Shown one piece after another: positions 17,018 through 27,804 of a stretch of 64,000 bases of DNA. The notes under the pieces were generated by a model. The model searched no databases. It worked only from the letters and a program-made list of their open reading frames with translations, and was not told the DNA's origin. The position numbers were made by a program, and so were the translations under genes. The DNA comes from Streptomyces mirabilis (GTDB taxonomy: Bacteria > Actinomycetota > Actinomycetes > Streptomycetales > Streptomycetaceae), in NCBI RefSeq assembly GCF_018310535.1, contig NZ_CP074102.1, positions 6,448,001 to 6,512,000 of the forward strand, read 5' to 3'. How positions within the stretch are numbered: the stretch's first letter is position 1; each line of letters starts with the position of its first letter.

Positions 17018-17602
17018 GTGAGTAGGAAACCCGAACTCAGGGGCCGGGCCGCCCGGCTCGCCCGGCTCCTCCCCGTCGGCGGGGGCCATGCCGCCCGCAC
17101 GCCCTTCGTCCTGCTCGTCGTGCTCCTGCTCGGCGGTGGCCTGATCGGCCTCCTCGTGCTGAACTCCGCGCTGAGCGAGGGCTCGTTCCGCCTGGACGAC
17201 CTGCAGAGGGACACCAAGAGCCTCACCGACGAGGAGCAGGCGCTACAGCGGGACGTGGATACCTACTCCGCGCCCGACGCTCTCCAGCGCCGCGCCCACG
17301 AGCTGGGCATGGTGCCGGGCGGCGACCCGGCCTTCCTCAACCCGGACGGCAGCGTCAAGGGCGTCCCCGGAACGGCCGCCCAGCAGTCCTCCGCACGCAC
17401 CCCGGTGGTCCGCCCGCCCGAGGTCCTCGCCCTCACGCAGACCACGGCCCCGGCCACCAGCGCCCCGGCGGCCGCCGTCCCCTCCGCCGGCGTCGCCACC
17501 CCGCATACCACCACCCCGCATACCGCCACCCCGCATACCCCGACCCCGCACACCCCCGCCCCCACCCCGTCCGCGCAGCCCTCCTCGACCCCCGGCAGGT
17601 GA
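17018..17602 (+). CDS. ftsL: cell division protein FtsL
   Basis: A 194-residue bitopic division protein: a basic cytoplasmic N-terminus, one transmembrane helix (about 29-50), a short coiled coil (about 55-95, LDDLQRDTKSLTDEEQALQRDV) and a long Pro/Thr/Ala-rich tail with TPHT repeats. FtsL works with FtsB-like and FtsQ proteins to activate FtsW-FtsI. The GTG at 17018 has AGGAGGGGG upstream and follows rsmH by 22 nt. The stop overlaps the ftsI start by 4 nt. Position between rsmH and ftsI makes the call secure despite low sequence conservation. Confidence 0.9.
   Translation: MSRKPELRGRAARLARLLPVGGGHAARTPFVLLVVLLLGGGLIGLLVLNSALSEGSFRLDDLQRDTKSLTDEEQALQRDVDTYSAPDALQRRAHELGMVPGGDPAFLNPDGSVKGVPGTAAQQSSARTPVVRPPEVLALTQTTAPATSAPAAAVPSAGVATPHTTTPHTATPHTPTPHTPAPTPSAQPSSTPGR
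17498..17557 (+). repeat. 15-bp tandem repeat in ftsL
   Basis: Four in-frame 15-bp units (17498, 17513, 17528, 17543) encode TPHTT, TPHTA, TPHTP and TPHTP in the extracellular tail of FtsL. Such a tract is prone to length change. Confidence 0.75.
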
Positions 17603-19560
17603 CGGAAGTGTCCGACAGGGAACCGCCGCGCCGCCGTGTGCCCGGCCCCGCCAGGCCCGTACGCCCCGGCGGCCAGCGGCGTCCGGGCCCCGGCGCCCGC
17701 CCCGCACGCCGCCCGGGCGCGCCCCGGCCCGGCGGCCCGCAGGTTTTGCGGCTGGGCAGCCCCCGGCCCCGGCTGCGCATGGTCAGCCTCACCCTGACGC
17801 TGGTCATGATCGCCTTCGTCGTGCGCCTGCTCCAGGTACAGGCCGTGGATGCCAACGCGTACGCCGCGAAGGCCGAGCAGAACCGGTACGTCGGCCGCAC
17901 CCTGGCCGCCACCCGCGGCGGGATCACGGACCGCAACGGCGTGGAGCTCGCGACGAGCGTGGACGCGTACGACATCACGGCCGACCCCACGATGTTCACG
18001 CGGGAAGCGACGAAGGTGACGGACGCGCCCGAGCAGGCCGCGGCGCTGCTCGGGCCGATCCTCGGCCAGGACATGGACACCGTCGCCAAGAAGCTCCGTA
18101 CGAAGAACACCCGCTACACACTGCTCGCGCACCGCCAGACCCCCCAGATCTGGAAGCAGATCAAGGACCTGAGGAACACGCTCGCGGTCAAGGCGGAGAC
18201 CGACAAGAGCACCGTCAACTTCCTCGCGGGCGTCGTCGCGGTCCCGGCCAGCAAGCGCGTGTATCCGAACGGCGATCTCGCCGCCGGGATACTGGGCTGG
18301 GTCAACGCCGACGGCAAGGGCGGCGGCGGGGTCGAGCAGAAACTGAACAAGGAACTCGCCGGCAAGGACGGCAAGATCCGCTACGCCCAGTCCGGCGGCC
18401 GTCAGGTGCCGACCGCGGGGTCGACGGAGACACCCGCCGTGGCGGGCTCCGACGTCGAGCTGACCATCAACCGCGACATCCAGTGGGCCGCGCAGAACGC
18501 CATCACCGAGCAGGTGAAGGCGTCCAAGGCGGACCGCGGGTACGTGATCGTGCAGGACGCCCGCAGCGGCGAGATCCTCGCCATGGCGAACTCGCCGGGC
18601 TTCGACCCCAACGACCTCACCCAGGCCAACGCGGCGGCCCTGGGCAACGCGGCCCTCCAGGACGCGTACGAACCAGGCTCCACCGCCAAGGTCATGTCGA
18701 TGGCAGCCGTACTGGAGGAGAACGCCGCAACGCCCGAGACGCACGTGGTCGTGCCCAACCGGCTGCACCGCGGCGACCGCCTCTTCCAGGACGACGTCGA
18801 CCATGCGACCTGGAACCTGACGCTCAACGGCGTGCTCGCCAAGTCCAGCAACATCGGCACCATCCTGGCGACCGGCCAGCTCGGCAAGACGCAGAAGGAC
18901 GCGAACAAGGTCCTCTATTCCTATCTGCGCAAGTTCGGCATCGGCAGCTACACCGGGCTCGGCTTCCCCGGCGAGACGAAGGGCATCCTCGCGCCCGCCG
19001 ACAAGTGGTCGACCTCCCAGCAGTACACGATTCCTTTCGGCCAGGGCATGTCGATCAACGCGATGCAGGCGGCCTCCGTCTACTCGACGATCGCCAACGG
19101 CGGTGTACGCGTCGAGCCGACGCTGGTGCGCGGCACGAAGGGGCCCGACGGCCGCTTCACCCCGGCCGCCCAGCCGAAGAAGACGAGGGTCGTGAGCGAG
19201 AAGACGGCGAAGACCCTCGCCCAGATGCTGGAGTCCGTCGTGGACGACGAGCAGGGAACCGGCGCCAAGGCGCGCATCCCCGGCTACCGGGTCGCGGGCA
19301 AGACGGGTACGGCCAACCGCGTGGATCCGGCCACCGGCAAGTACCACGGCTACACCTCGTCGTTCGCCGGATTCGCCCCCGCCGACAAGCCCCGGATCAC
19401 CGTCTACTGCGCGATCCAGAACGCCACCAAGGGCAGCTACTTCGGCGGCCAGATCTGCGGACCCATCTACAAGCAGGTCATGGAGTTCGCGCTCAAGACC
19501 CTCCAGGTCCCGCCTACCGGAGCGGGGGCCGCCAATCTGCCCGTGACCTTCACGCCGTGA
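17599..19560 (+). CDS. ftsI: septal peptidoglycan transpeptidase FtsI (PBP3)
   Basis: A 653-residue class B penicillin-binding protein. It has a Pro/Arg-rich cytoplasmic N-terminus (about 1-50), one transmembrane helix (about 55-75), a dimerisation domain and a C-terminal transpeptidase domain with the three active-site motifs: STAK (Ser361-Lys364), SSN (416-418) and KTG (568-570). It cross-links septal peptidoglycan together with FtsW. The GTG start overlaps the ftsL stop (GTGA). The N-terminal tail is longer than in enterobacterial FtsI, as is usual in actinobacteria. Confidence 0.94.
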   Translation: MTEVSDREPPRRRVPGPARPVRPGGQRRPGPGARPARRPGAPRPGGPQVLRLGSPRPRLRMVSLTLTLVMIAFVVRLLQVQAVDANAYAAKAEQNRYVGRTLAATRGGITDRNGVELATSVDAYDITADPTMFTREATKVTDAPEQAAALLGPILGQDMDTVAKKLRTKNTRYTLLAHRQTPQIWKQIKDLRNTLAVKAETDKSTVNFLAGVVAVPASKRVYPNGDLAAGILGWVNADGKGGGGVEQKLNKELAGKDGKIRYAQSGGRQVPTAGSTETPAVAGSDVELTINRDIQWAAQNAITEQVKASKADRGYVIVQDARSGEILAMANSPGFDPNDLTQANAAALGNAALQDAYEPGSTAKVMSMAAVLEENAATPETHVVVPNRLHRGDRLFQDDVDHATWNLTLNGVLAKSSNIGTILATGQLGKTQKDANKVLYSYLRKFGIGSYTGLGFPGETKGILAPADKWSTSQQYTIPFGQGMSINAMQAASVYSTIANGGVRVEPTLVRGTKGPDGRFTPAAQPKKTRVVSEKTAKTLAQMLESVVDDEQGTGAKARIPGYRVAGKTGTANRVDPATGKYHGYTSSFAGFAPADKPRITVYCAIQNATKGSYFGGQICGPIYKQVMEFALKTLQVPPTGAGAANLPVTFTP

Positions 19561-19651
19561 TCGATTCCGGCCATACTCCCTGATCAGGACTTGATCAGGT
19601 CCGGCCAGGACCCGGACAAGACCGCACGCACAACGGACCAGGAACCAGCTC

Positions 19652-21307
19652 GTGACAACGATCACCCCGGATTCCGGGAACCACGGCTCGCCACGCCCCT
19701 CGCTTCGCTCCGGCGGGGGTGCGCCCGGTACGCTCACCGCCGTGCCACACGCTGATCAGTCCCAAACCACCCAGAAGGGCGTTCCTGTGACATATCCGGG
19801 GCCGCCGCGACCGGTCCAGAACTCCGCCACACCCCTCGCGGAGCTCGCCGATCAGCTGGGTGTCACCGCCCCGGCGCCGAACGCGGAGGTCACGGGCATC
19901 ACCCATGACTCCCGCGCGGTGCGCCCCGGAGACCTCTACGCCGCGCTGCCGGGCGCCCGCCTGCACGGCGCCGACTTCGTGACACAGGCGGCCGGTCTCG
20001 GCGCGGTCGCCGTGCTGACCGACCCGACCGGCGCCGAGCGCGCCGCCGTCACCGGGCTGCCGGTCCTCGTCGTCGACGACCCGCGCGGCCTGATGGGAGA
20101 GCTCGCGGCCACCATCTACGGCCATCCCGGGCGCGATCTGCTCCAGATCGGCATCACCGGCACCTCCGGCAAGACCACCACGGCCTATCTCGTCGAGGGC
20201 GGGCTGAAGACGCTCCGCTCCACCGGCCTGATCGGCACCGTGGAGATGCGCATCGGCGAGGAGCGCATCAAGTCGGAGCGCACCACCCCCGAAGCAACCG
20301 ACCTCCAGGCGCTGTTCGCGGTCATGCGCGAGCGCGGCGTCGACGCGGTCGCGATGGAGGTCTCCAGCCACGCGCTCGTCCTCGGGCGGGTCGACGGCTG
20401 TGTCTTCGACATCGCGGTCTTCAACAACCTCAGCCCGGAACACATGGAGTTCCACTCCGACATGGAGGACTACTTCCGGGCCAAGGCGCAGCTGTTCACA
20501 CCGCAACGCAGCAAACTCGGCGTCGTCAACCTCGACGACGAGTACGGGCGCAGGCTGGCCGAGGAGGCCACCGTCCCCGTCGTCACCTTCTCCGCCGAAG
20601 GGCACCCGGACGCCGACTGGCGCGCCGAGGAGGTCGAGGTCGGCCCGATGGACTCCGCGTTCGTCGCGGTCGGCCCCAAGGGTGAGCGGATCACCGCCAA
20701 GTCGCCGCTCGCGGGCCCCTTCAACGTGGCGAACACCCTCGCCGCGATCGTCGCCCTCGCCGTCGCCGGGATCGACCCGCAGACCGCCGCCGACGGCATC
20801 GCCGTCGTCCCGGGCGTGCCGGGCCGCCTGGAGCGCGTGGACGCGGGCCAGCCCTACCTCGCGGTCGTCGACTACGCCCACAAGACGGACGCCGTCGAAT
20901 CGGTCCTGCGCGCACTGCGCAAGGTCACCGAGGGCAGGCTGCACATCGTGCTCGGCTGCGGCGGCGACCGTGACAGGACCAAGCGGATGCCGATGGGCGC
21001 CGCCGCGGCGCGGCTCGCCGACACCGCCGTACTGACATCGGACAACCCCCGCTCGGAGGACCCACTCGCGATCCTCGCGACGATGCTCGCGGGCGCCGCC
21101 GAGGTGCCGGCGCACGAGCGTGGCGAGGTCCAGGTCTTCGAGGACCGGGCCGCCGCCATCGCCGCCGCCGTCGCCCGGGCGCGGCCCGGCGACACCGTGC
21201 TGGTCGCGGGCAAGGGCCACGAGCAGGGCCAGGACATCGCCGGGGTGGTGCGTCCCTTCGACGACCGCCAGGTGCTTCGCGAAGCTATCCAGAAGACCCA
21301 GGGATGA
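19652..21307 (+). CDS. murE: UDP-MurNAc-tripeptide ligase MurE
   Basis: Adds diaminopimelate to UDP-MurNAc-L-Ala-D-Glu. It carries the Mur ligase ATP site GTSGKTTT, the EVSSHAL and NLSPEHMEFH motifs, and the DNPRSEDP motif that binds diaminopimelate; Streptomyces walls use the LL isomer, yet the usual DNPR is kept. The GTG at 19652 gives a 45-residue Ser/Pro-rich extension; GTGs at 19742 and 19787 are in frame, the last leaving 506 residues that start near the conserved LAELADQLG. The extension region includes a GCTTCGCT hairpin typical of intergenic DNA, so 19787 may be the true start. Confidence 0.92.
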   Translation: MTTITPDSGNHGSPRPSLRSGGGAPGTLTAVPHADQSQTTQKGVPVTYPGPPRPVQNSATPLAELADQLGVTAPAPNAEVTGITHDSRAVRPGDLYAALPGARLHGADFVTQAAGLGAVAVLTDPTGAERAAVTGLPVLVVDDPRGLMGELAATIYGHPGRDLLQIGITGTSGKTTTAYLVEGGLKTLRSTGLIGTVEMRIGEERIKSERTTPEATDLQALFAVMRERGVDAVAMEVSSHALVLGRVDGCVFDIAVFNNLSPEHMEFHSDMEDYFRAKAQLFTPQRSKLGVVNLDDEYGRRLAEEATVPVVTFSAEGHPDADWRAEEVEVGPMDSAFVAVGPKGERITAKSPLAGPFNVANTLAAIVALAVAGIDPQTAADGIAVVPGVPGRLERVDAGQPYLAVVDYAHKTDAVESVLRALRKVTEGRLHIVLGCGGDRDRTKRMPMGAAAARLADTAVLTSDNPRSEDPLAILATMLAGAAEVPAHERGEVQVFEDRAAAIAAAVARARPGDTVLVAGKGHEQGQDIAGVVRPFDDRQVLREAIQKTQG

Positions 21308-21311
21308 ACTT

Positions 21312-22742
21312 GTGATCGCCCTCTCTCTCGCCGAGATCGCAGCAGTCGTCGGCGGGCAGACGTACGACATACCGGATCCGGCGGTACAGGTCACCGGACC
21401 GGTCGTCAGAGACTCCCGTGAAGTGGAGCCAGGCAGCCTCTTCGTCGCCTTCGTCGGCGAGCGCGTGGACGGCCACGACTTCGCCGAGGCCGTCGTCGCG
21501 GCGGGCGCGGTCGCCGTACTGGCCTCCCGGCCCGTCGGCGTGCCCGCGATCGTCGTCGCGGACGTGCAGGCGGCCCTGGGCGCCCTCGCGCGTCACGTCG
21601 TCGAACGGCTCGGCGCGACCCTCGTGGCCCTCACCGGCTCCGCGGGCAAGACCAGCACCAAGGACCTGATCGCCCAGGTCCTGCGGAGCAAGGCGCCGAC
21701 CGTCTTCACGCCCGGCTCGCTCAACAACGAGATCGGACTGCCGCTGACCGCGCTGAGCGCCACCGAGGAGACCAGGTTCCTCGTCCTGGAGATGGGCGCC
21801 CGCGGCATCGGCCACATCAGCTACCTCGCGGACCTCACGCCACCGAGGATCGGCCTCGTCCTGAACGTCGGGACCGCCCACATCGGTGAGTTCGGCGGCC
21901 GCGAACAGATTGCACAGGCGAAGGGCGAGCTCGTCGAGAGCCTTCCGTCGGCGGAAGCGGGCGGCGTCGCCGTCCTCAACGCCGACGACCCCCTCGTACG
22001 CGCCATGGCGTCCCGCACGAAGGCGCGCGTGATTCTCTTCGGAGAGTCCGGCGAAGCGGACGTACGTGCCGAGAACGTCCGTCTCACGGACGCCGGACAG
22101 CCCGCATTCAGGCTTCACACACCCTCCGGGTGCAGCGATGTGACCATGCGCCTGTACGGTGAGCACCACGTGTCGAACGCGCTCGCCGCGGCCGCCGTCG
22201 CCCATGAGCTGGGCATGTCCGCAGACGAGATCGCCCTCGCGCTCTCCGAGGCGGGCTCCCTCTCCCGCTGGCGGATGGAGGTCACCGAGCGCCCGGACGG
22301 CGTGACGGTCGTCAACGACGCCTACAACGCGAACCCCGAGTCCATGCGAGCCGCCCTGCGCGCGCTCGCGGCAATGGGCAAAGCCTCACAGGCAGAAGGG
22401 GGTCGGACGTGGGCGGTGCTCGGTCAGATGGCCGAGCTCGGGGACGAGGCGCTCGCCGAGCACGACGCGGTCGGGCGGCTCGCCGTCCGACTCAACGTCA
22501 GCAAGCTCGTCGCGGTCGGGGGCAGGGAAGCTTCCTGGCTCCAACTGGGCGCATATAACGAGGGTTCGTGGGGTGAGGAGTCGGTGCACGTGTCCGACGC
22601 ACAGGCGGCTGTCGACCTGTTGCGCAGCGAGTTGCGCCCGGGGGACGTCGTGCTCGTGAAGGCGTCCCGGTCGGTCGGGCTCGAACGGGTGGCGCAGGCG
22701 CTGCTCGACAGCGGTGCCGAGGGTGAGGTCGCGGCCCGATGA
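21312..22742 (+). CDS. murF: UDP-MurNAc-tripeptide:D-Ala-D-Ala ligase MurF
   Basis: A 476-residue Mur ligase that adds D-Ala-D-Ala to the UDP-MurNAc-tripeptide. The ATP loop reads [10 protein letters not shown], followed by [15 protein letters not shown] and [11 protein letters not shown], which are MurF marks, then [15 protein letters not shown]. The GTG at 21312 is 4 nt after the murE stop and has CAGGGA upstream. Its stop overlaps the mraY start. Confidence 0.93.
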   Translation: MIALSLAEIAAVVGGQTYDIPDPAVQVTGPVVRDSREVEPGSLFVAFVGERVDGHDFAEAVVAAGAVAVLASRPVGVPAIVVADVQAALGALARHVVERLGATLVALTGSAGKTSTKDLIAQVLRSKAPTVFTPGSLNNEIGLPLTALSATEETRFLVLEMGARGIGHISYLADLTPPRIGLVLNVGTAHIGEFGGREQIAQAKGELVESLPSAEAGGVAVLNADDPLVRAMASRTKARVILFGESGEADVRAENVRLTDAGQPAFRLHTPSGCSDVTMRLYGEHHVSNALAAAAVAHELGMSADEIALALSEAGSLSRWRMEVTERPDGVTVVNDAYNANPESMRAALRALAAMGKASQAEGGRTWAVLGQMAELGDEALAEHDAVGRLAVRLNVSKLVAVGGREASWLQLGAYNEGSWGEESVHVSDAQAAVDLLRSELRPGDVVLVKASRSVGLERVAQALLDSGAEGEVAAR

Positions 22743-23812
22743 TGAACCAGATCCTGTTCGCAGGAGTCATTGGTCTGTTCCTGACCCTGATCGGGACCCC
22801 GCTGCTGATCAAGCTGCTGGCCCGCAAGGGCTACGGGCAGTACATCCGCGACGACGGCCCGAAGGAGCACCACAGCAAGCGCGGTACTCCGACCATGGGT
22901 GGTATCGCCTTCATCCTGGCGACGATCATCGCGTACTTCCTGTCCAAGGTGATCACGGGCAAGCCGCCGACCTTCTCGGGTCTGCTGGTGCTCGGCCTGA
23001 TGGCCGGCATGGGCCTGGTCGGCTTCCTGGACGACTACATCAAGATCGTCAAGCGGCGTTCGCTCGGTCTGCGGGCCAAGGCGAAGATGGCCGGTCAGCT
23101 GATCGTCGGCATCTCCTTCGCGGTCCTCGCACTGCAGTTCGCGGACAACCACGGCAACACCCCGGCCTCCACCAGGCTCTCCTTCGTGGAGGACTTCGGC
23201 TGGACCATCGGCCCGGTGCTCTTCGTGGTCTGGGCCCTGTTCATGATTCTCGCCATGTCGAACGGCGTGAACCTGACCGACGGTCTGGACGGTCTCGCCA
23301 CCGGCGCCGCGACCATGGTCTTCGGCGCGTACACCTTCATCGGCGTCTGGCAGTTCCAGGAGTCCTGCGCCAACGCGCAGACCCTGACCAACCCGGCCGC
23401 CTGCTACGAGGTACGAGATCCACTCGACCTCGCGGTCGTCGCCTCCGCCCTGATGGGAGCCTGCTTCGGCTTCCTGTGGTGGAACACCTCGCCCGCCAAG
23501 ATCTTCATGGGTGACACCGGTTCGCTGGCCCTCGGCGGCGCGCTTGCCGGTCTCGCGATCTGCTCCCGCACGGAGCTGCTGGTCGCGCTCCTCGGCGGCC
23601 TCTTCGTCCTGATCACCATGTCGGTCGTCATCCAGGTCGGCTCCTTCCGGCTCACCGGCAGGCGCGTCTTCCGCATGGCGCCACTCCAGCACCACTTCGA
23701 ACTAAAGGGGTGGTCCGAAGTCCTTGTCGTGGTCCGCTTCTGGATCATCCAGGGCATGTGCGTCATCGTGGGTCTGGGCCTCTTCTACGCAGGATGGGCA
23801 GCCAAGAAGTGA
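22739..23812 (+). CDS. mraY: phospho-MurNAc-pentapeptide translocase MraY
   Basis: A 357-residue membrane enzyme with about ten transmembrane helices that makes lipid I from UDP-MurNAc-pentapeptide and undecaprenyl phosphate. The conserved cytoplasmic loops are present: [32 protein letters not shown] and [12 protein letters not shown], and the HHFELKGW loop near the end. The ATG at 22739 overlaps the murF stop by 4 nt; a second ATG follows directly. Confidence 0.95.
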   Translation: MMNQILFAGVIGLFLTLIGTPLLIKLLARKGYGQYIRDDGPKEHHSKRGTPTMGGIAFILATIIAYFLSKVITGKPPTFSGLLVLGLMAGMGLVGFLDDYIKIVKRRSLGLRAKAKMAGQLIVGISFAVLALQFADNHGNTPASTRLSFVEDFGWTIGPVLFVVWALFMILAMSNGVNLTDGLDGLATGAATMVFGAYTFIGVWQFQESCANAQTLTNPAACYEVRDPLDLAVVASALMGACFGFLWWNTSPAKIFMGDTGSLALGGALAGLAICSRTELLVALLGGLFVLITMSVVIQVGSFRLTGRRVFRMAPLQHHFELKGWSEVLVVVRFWIIQGMCVIVGLGLFYAGWAAKK

Positions 23813-25218
23813 CCGACTGGCAGGGCAAGCACGTCACCGTCGCCGGGCTCGGCGTCTCCGGTATCCCGGCGGCCAAGGTGCTGCACGGTCTCGGCGCAGT
23901 CGTCACGGTCGTCAACGACGGCGACGACGAGCGCTCCCGGGCGCAGGCCGCGGAGCTGGAGGCGCTCGGCATCACCGTGCGCCTCGGTGACGGCGCCACC
24001 CTGCCCGAGGGCACCGAACTCATCGTCACCGCGCCCGGCTGGAAGCCGGACAAGCCGCTGTTCGCCGCGGCCACCGCGGCGGACGTCCCGGTCTGGGGGG
24101 ACGTCGAACTGGCCTGGCGGCTGAGAGGCCCTGACGCGGCCCCCTGGCTGGCCGTCACCGGCACCAACGGCAAGACCACCACCGTGCAGATGCTCGCCTC
24201 GATCCTGACGTCGGCCGGGCTGCGCACGGCCGCTGTCGGCAACATCGGGGTCTCGCTCCTCGACGCGGTCCTCGGCGAGGAGCGGTACGACGTCCTGGCG
24301 GTGGAGCTGTCGAGCTATCAGCTGCACTGGGCGCCGTCGCTGCGCGCGCACTCGGCCGTCGTACTGAACCTGGCACCGGATCACCTCGACTGGCACGGCT
24401 CCATGGAGGCGTACGCCGCCGACAAGGGCCGTATCTACGAAGGCAATCGGGTCGCCTGCGTCTACAACCTCGCCGACAAGGCCACCGAGGACCTGGTGCG
24501 CGAGGCGGACGTCGAGGAGGGATGCCGGGCGGTCGGCTTCACCCTCGGCACCCCCGGACCGTCCCAACTCGGCGTCGTGGAAGGCATCCTGGTCGACCGC
24601 GCCTTCGTCGAGAACCGGCAGAAGAACGCCCAGGAACTCGCCGAGGTCTCCGACGTCAACCCGCCCGCCCCGCACAACATCGCCAACGCCCTTGCGGCGG
24701 CGGCCCTGGCACGCGCCTTCGGGGTGCCCGCCGCGGCCGTACGGGACGGGCTGCGGGCCTTCACGCCGGACGCCCACCGCATCGCGCACGTCGCCGACGT
24801 GGACGGCGTCGCGTACATCGACGACTCCAAGGCGACCAACACGCATGCCGCGGAAGCCTCTTTGGCGGCCTACGAGTCGATCGTGTGGATCGCGGGCGGG
24901 CTCGCCAAGGGCGCGACCTTCGACGAGCTGGTCGCCAAGTCGGCAAAGCGACTTCGGGGCGTCGTGCTCATCGGCGCGGATCGGGCTCTGATCCGTGAAG
25001 CCCTTGTGCGACACGCGCCGGAAGTACCCGTCGTCGACCTCGACCGGACCGACACTGGGGCGATGCTCGCGGCGGTTCGGGAGGCGCGGGGGCTCGCCCG
25101 CGAGGGCGACACGGTGTTGCTGGCGCCGGCCTGTGCCTCCATGGACATGTTCGCCAACTACAACAAGCGCGGGGACGCGTTCGCGGAGGCGGTCCGCGAA
25201 CTCGGCGCGAGCGCCTGA
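23794..25218 (+). CDS. murD: UDP-MurNAc-L-Ala:D-Glu ligase MurD
   Basis: Adds D-Glu to UDP-MurNAc-L-Ala. The 474-residue protein has the N-terminal UMP-binding Rossmann motif ([13 protein letters not shown]), the ATP loop TGTNGKTTT, the [10 protein letters not shown] motif and the C-terminal [18 protein letters not shown]. The ATG at 23794 lies inside the end of mraY; a GTG at 23809 overlapping the mraY stop (GTGA) is an equally possible start, 5 residues shorter. It is followed by the largest internal gap of the murE-ftsW stretch apart from that before murE. Confidence 0.93.
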   Translation: MGSQEVTDWQGKHVTVAGLGVSGIPAAKVLHGLGAVVTVVNDGDDERSRAQAAELEALGITVRLGDGATLPEGTELIVTAPGWKPDKPLFAAATAADVPVWGDVELAWRLRGPDAAPWLAVTGTNGKTTTVQMLASILTSAGLRTAAVGNIGVSLLDAVLGEERYDVLAVELSSYQLHWAPSLRAHSAVVLNLAPDHLDWHGSMEAYAADKGRIYEGNRVACVYNLADKATEDLVREADVEEGCRAVGFTLGTPGPSQLGVVEGILVDRAFVENRQKNAQELAEVSDVNPPAPHNIANALAAAALARAFGVPAAAVRDGLRAFTPDAHRIAHVADVDGVAYIDDSKATNTHAAEASLAAYESIVWIAGGLAKGATFDELVAKSAKRLRGVVLIGADRALIREALVRHAPEVPVVDLDRTDTGAMLAAVREARGLAREGDTVLLAPACASMDMFANYNKRGDAFAEAVRELGASA

Positions 25219-25236
25219 CGGCGGGTCTCGGACGGT

Positions 25237-25250
25237 CCGGGCGCGCCCGG
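25237..25250 (+). repeat. palindrome between murD and ftsW
   Basis: CCGGGCGCGCCCGG is a perfect 14-nt palindrome 19 nt after the murD stop in the 120-nt murD-ftsW gap. It could be a weak attenuator or part of a promoter region for ftsW. Confidence 0.35.
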
Positions 25251-25338
25251 GACCCTTGGGAGGGACGCGTGACGCCATTGTGGGGACCCTCATCGCCCTG
25301 CGGGACGCCCTCCCGGGGCACGGCGGACGGAGCCGGTG

Positions 25339-26706
25339 ATGGCCAGTAGCCGTACTGGCCGTCCCCCCGTCCAGCGTGCCCCACGGCGCCCCGCCGGACG
25401 CCCCCGGCCCCCGCGCGACAACCCCCTGCGTCTGCTCTACCTGCGCGCCCGCAAGGCCTGGGACCGTCCGCTCACCGCGTACTATCTGATCTTCGGCAGC
25501 AGCCTGTTGATCACCGTGCTGGGCCTGGTGATGGTCTACTCGGCCTCGATGATCACGGCGCTGCAGCTCTCGCTGCCGGGGTCGTTCTTCTTCCGCAAAC
25601 AGTTCCTCGCGGCCTCCATCGGCACCGTGCTGCTCCTGATCGCCATGCGGGTGCCGGTGAAACTGCACCGGGCGCTGGCGTATCCGATCCTGGCCGTCGC
25701 GGTCTTCCTGATGATCCTCGTGCAGGTCCCGGGGATAGGGATGGCGGTCAACGGCAACCAGAACTGGATCTCCCTGGGCGGCTCGTTCCAGATCCAGCCC
25801 AGCGAGTTCGGCAAGCTCGCGCTCGTGCTGTGGGGCGCCGACCTGCTCGCCCGCAAGCAGGACAAGGGCATGCTCGCGCAGTGGAAGCACATGCTGGTGC
25901 CGCTCGTCCCGGGCACCTTCCTGCTGCTCGGGCTGATCATGCTCGGTGGCGACATGGGCACGGCGATCATCCTCACCGCCATCCTCTTCGGACTGCTGTG
26001 GCTGGCCGGAGCGCCCACGCGGCTGTTCGGCGGCGTGCTGGCGGTCGCCGTGACCATCGGTTTCATCCTGATCAAGACGAGCCCCAACCGGATGTCCCGG
26101 CTCGCCTGCATCGGCGCCACCGAACCCGGCCCGAACGACACCTGCTGGCAGGCCGTGCACGGCATCTACGCCCTGGCCTCCGGCGGACTGTTCGGTTCCG
26201 GCCTCGGCGCCAGTGTGGAGAAATGGGGCCAACTTCCCGAAGCGCACACCGACTTCATCTTCGCCATCACCGGGGAGGAACTGGGCCTCGCGGGGACGCT
26301 GTCGGTGCTCGCCCTCTTCGCGGCTCTAGGCTATGCGGGTATCCGCGTGGCCGGACGCACGGAGGACCCCTTCGTGAGGTATGCCGCGGGAGGCGTGACC
26401 ACCTGGATCACGGCCCAGGCCGTGATCAACATCGGTGCGGTGCTCGGTCTGCTGCCGATCGCCGGAGTCCCGCTCCCGCTGTTCTCCTACGGAGGGTCCG
26501 CCCTGCTGCCGACCATGTTCGCCATCGGGCTGCTGATCGCCTTCGCACGCGACGAGCCCGCTGCGCGGGCGGCGCTTGCGATGCGGCAACCCCGCTTTGG
26601 CAGAAAGCGTGCTGCGGTGAGAGGCTCCGCGGGGGCCGCGGGGCCTCGGAGATGGAACACGATGCGACGGCGTGCCTCGGCGGCGCGTTCGTCCGGAGAG
26701 CGGTGA
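25339..26706 (+). CDS. ftsW: septal peptidoglycan polymerase FtsW
   Basis: A SEDS-family glycosyltransferase of 455 residues that polymerises lipid II at the septum with FtsI. About ten transmembrane helices span residues 48-410. SEDS marks are NGNQNWISLG, SEFGKLALVLWGA, AHTDFIFAITGEELG and PLPLFSYGGSALL. After the last helix comes an about 50-residue Arg/Ala-rich tail. The ATG at 25339 is preceded by GTG at 25336; both are served by the same GGAG. murG follows after 6 nt. Confidence 0.93.
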   Translation: MASSRTGRPPVQRAPRRPAGRPRPPRDNPLRLLYLRARKAWDRPLTAYYLIFGSSLLITVLGLVMVYSASMITALQLSLPGSFFFRKQFLAASIGTVLLLIAMRVPVKLHRALAYPILAVAVFLMILVQVPGIGMAVNGNQNWISLGGSFQIQPSEFGKLALVLWGADLLARKQDKGMLAQWKHMLVPLVPGTFLLLGLIMLGGDMGTAIILTAILFGLLWLAGAPTRLFGGVLAVAVTIGFILIKTSPNRMSRLACIGATEPGPNDTCWQAVHGIYALASGGLFGSGLGASVEKWGQLPEAHTDFIFAITGEELGLAGTLSVLALFAALGYAGIRVAGRTEDPFVRYAAGGVTTWITAQAVINIGAVLGLLPIAGVPLPLFSYGGSALLPTMFAIGLLIAFARDEPAARAALAMRQPRFGRKRAAVRGSAGAAGPRRWNTMRRRASAARSSGER

Positions 26707-26712
26707 ATTTCG

Positions 26713-27804
26713 GTGCATGTCGTACTCGCCGGCGGGGGGACCGCCGGCCACATCGAGCCCGCGCTCGCCCTCGCGGACGCCCTGCGCAGGCAGGACCCGA
26801 CCGTGGGGATCACGGCCCTGGGCACGGAACGCGGACTTGAGACCCGGCTCGTACCGGAGCGGGGCTACGAACTCGCGCTGATCCCCGCCGTCCCGCTGCC
26901 CCGCAAGCCCACACCCGAGCTGATCACCGTCCCGGGGCGGCTGCGCGGCACGATCAAGGCGGCCGAGCAGGTCCTGGAGCGCACCAAGGCGGACGCGGTC
27001 GTCGGCTTCGGCGGCTATGTGGCGCTGCCCGCCTACCTCGCGGCCAAGCGCCTCGGCGTGCCGATCGTGATCCACGAGGCCAACGCCCGGCCGGGCCTCG
27101 CCAACAAGATCGGTTCCCGGTACGCGGCGCAGGTCGCCGTCTCGACCCCGGACAACAAGCTGCGCGGAGCCCGCTACATCGGCATCCCGCTGCGCCGCTC
27201 GATCGCCACCCTCGACCGGGCCGCCGTACGCCCCGAGGCGCGCGCCGCGTTCGGTCTCGACCCCTCGCTGCCGACCTTGCTGGTTTCCGGCGGCTCGCAG
27301 GGCGCACGGCGCCTCAACGAGGTCGTCCAGCAGGCGGCTCCGTACCTCCAGCAGGCCGGTATCCAGATCCTGCACGCGGTCGGCCCGAAGAACGAACTGC
27401 CGCAGGTCCACCAGATGCCGGGAATGCCCCCGTACATCCCGGTACCGTACGTGGACCGGATGGACCTCGCGTACGCCGCGGCCGACATGATGCTCTGCCG
27501 CGCGGGCGCGATGACCGTCGCCGAACTCTCCGCCGTCGGGCTGCCCGCCGCCTACGTCCCGCTGCCCATCGGCAACGGCGAACAGCGGCTGAACGCCCAA
27601 CCGGTGGTCAAGGCCGGTGGCGGCCTCCTCGTCGACGACGCGGAGCTGACGCCCCAGTGGGTGCAGCAGAACGTGCTGCCCGTGCTCGCCGACCCGCACC
27701 GGCTGTACGAGATGTCCCGCGCCGCCAGTGAGTTCGGTCGCCGGGACGCCGACGACCTGCTCGTCGGCATGGTGTACGAGGCGATCGCCTCTCGCCACCG
27801 CTAG
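26713..27804 (+). CDS. murG: UDP-GlcNAc transferase MurG
   Basis: A 363-residue peripheral membrane glycosyltransferase (GT28) that converts lipid I to lipid II. The [16 protein letters not shown] loop at the N-terminus, [26 protein letters not shown] and the C-domain [11 protein letters not shown] and [18 protein letters not shown] are all family motifs. The start is a GTG 6 nt after the ftsW stop. No murC lies between murG and ftsQ, unlike in mycobacteria. Confidence 0.95.
   Translation: MHVVLAGGGTAGHIEPALALADALRRQDPTVGITALGTERGLETRLVPERGYELALIPAVPLPRKPTPELITVPGRLRGTIKAAEQVLERTKADAVVGFGGYVALPAYLAAKRLGVPIVIHEANARPGLANKIGSRYAAQVAVSTPDNKLRGARYIGIPLRRSIATLDRAAVRPEARAAFGLDPSLPTLLVSGGSQGARRLNEVVQQAAPYLQQAGIQILHAVGPKNELPQVHQMPGMPPYIPVPYVDRMDLAYAAADMMLCRAGAMTVAELSAVGLPAAYVPLPIGNGEQRLNAQPVVKAGGGLLVDDAELTPQWVQQNVLPVLADPHRLYEMSRAASEFGRRDADDLLVGMVYEAIASRHR

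Noticed and set aside
19161..21394. Other long frames antisense to murE and ftsI
   Set aside because: They lack motifs, and murE and ftsI on the plus strand explain the coding signal.
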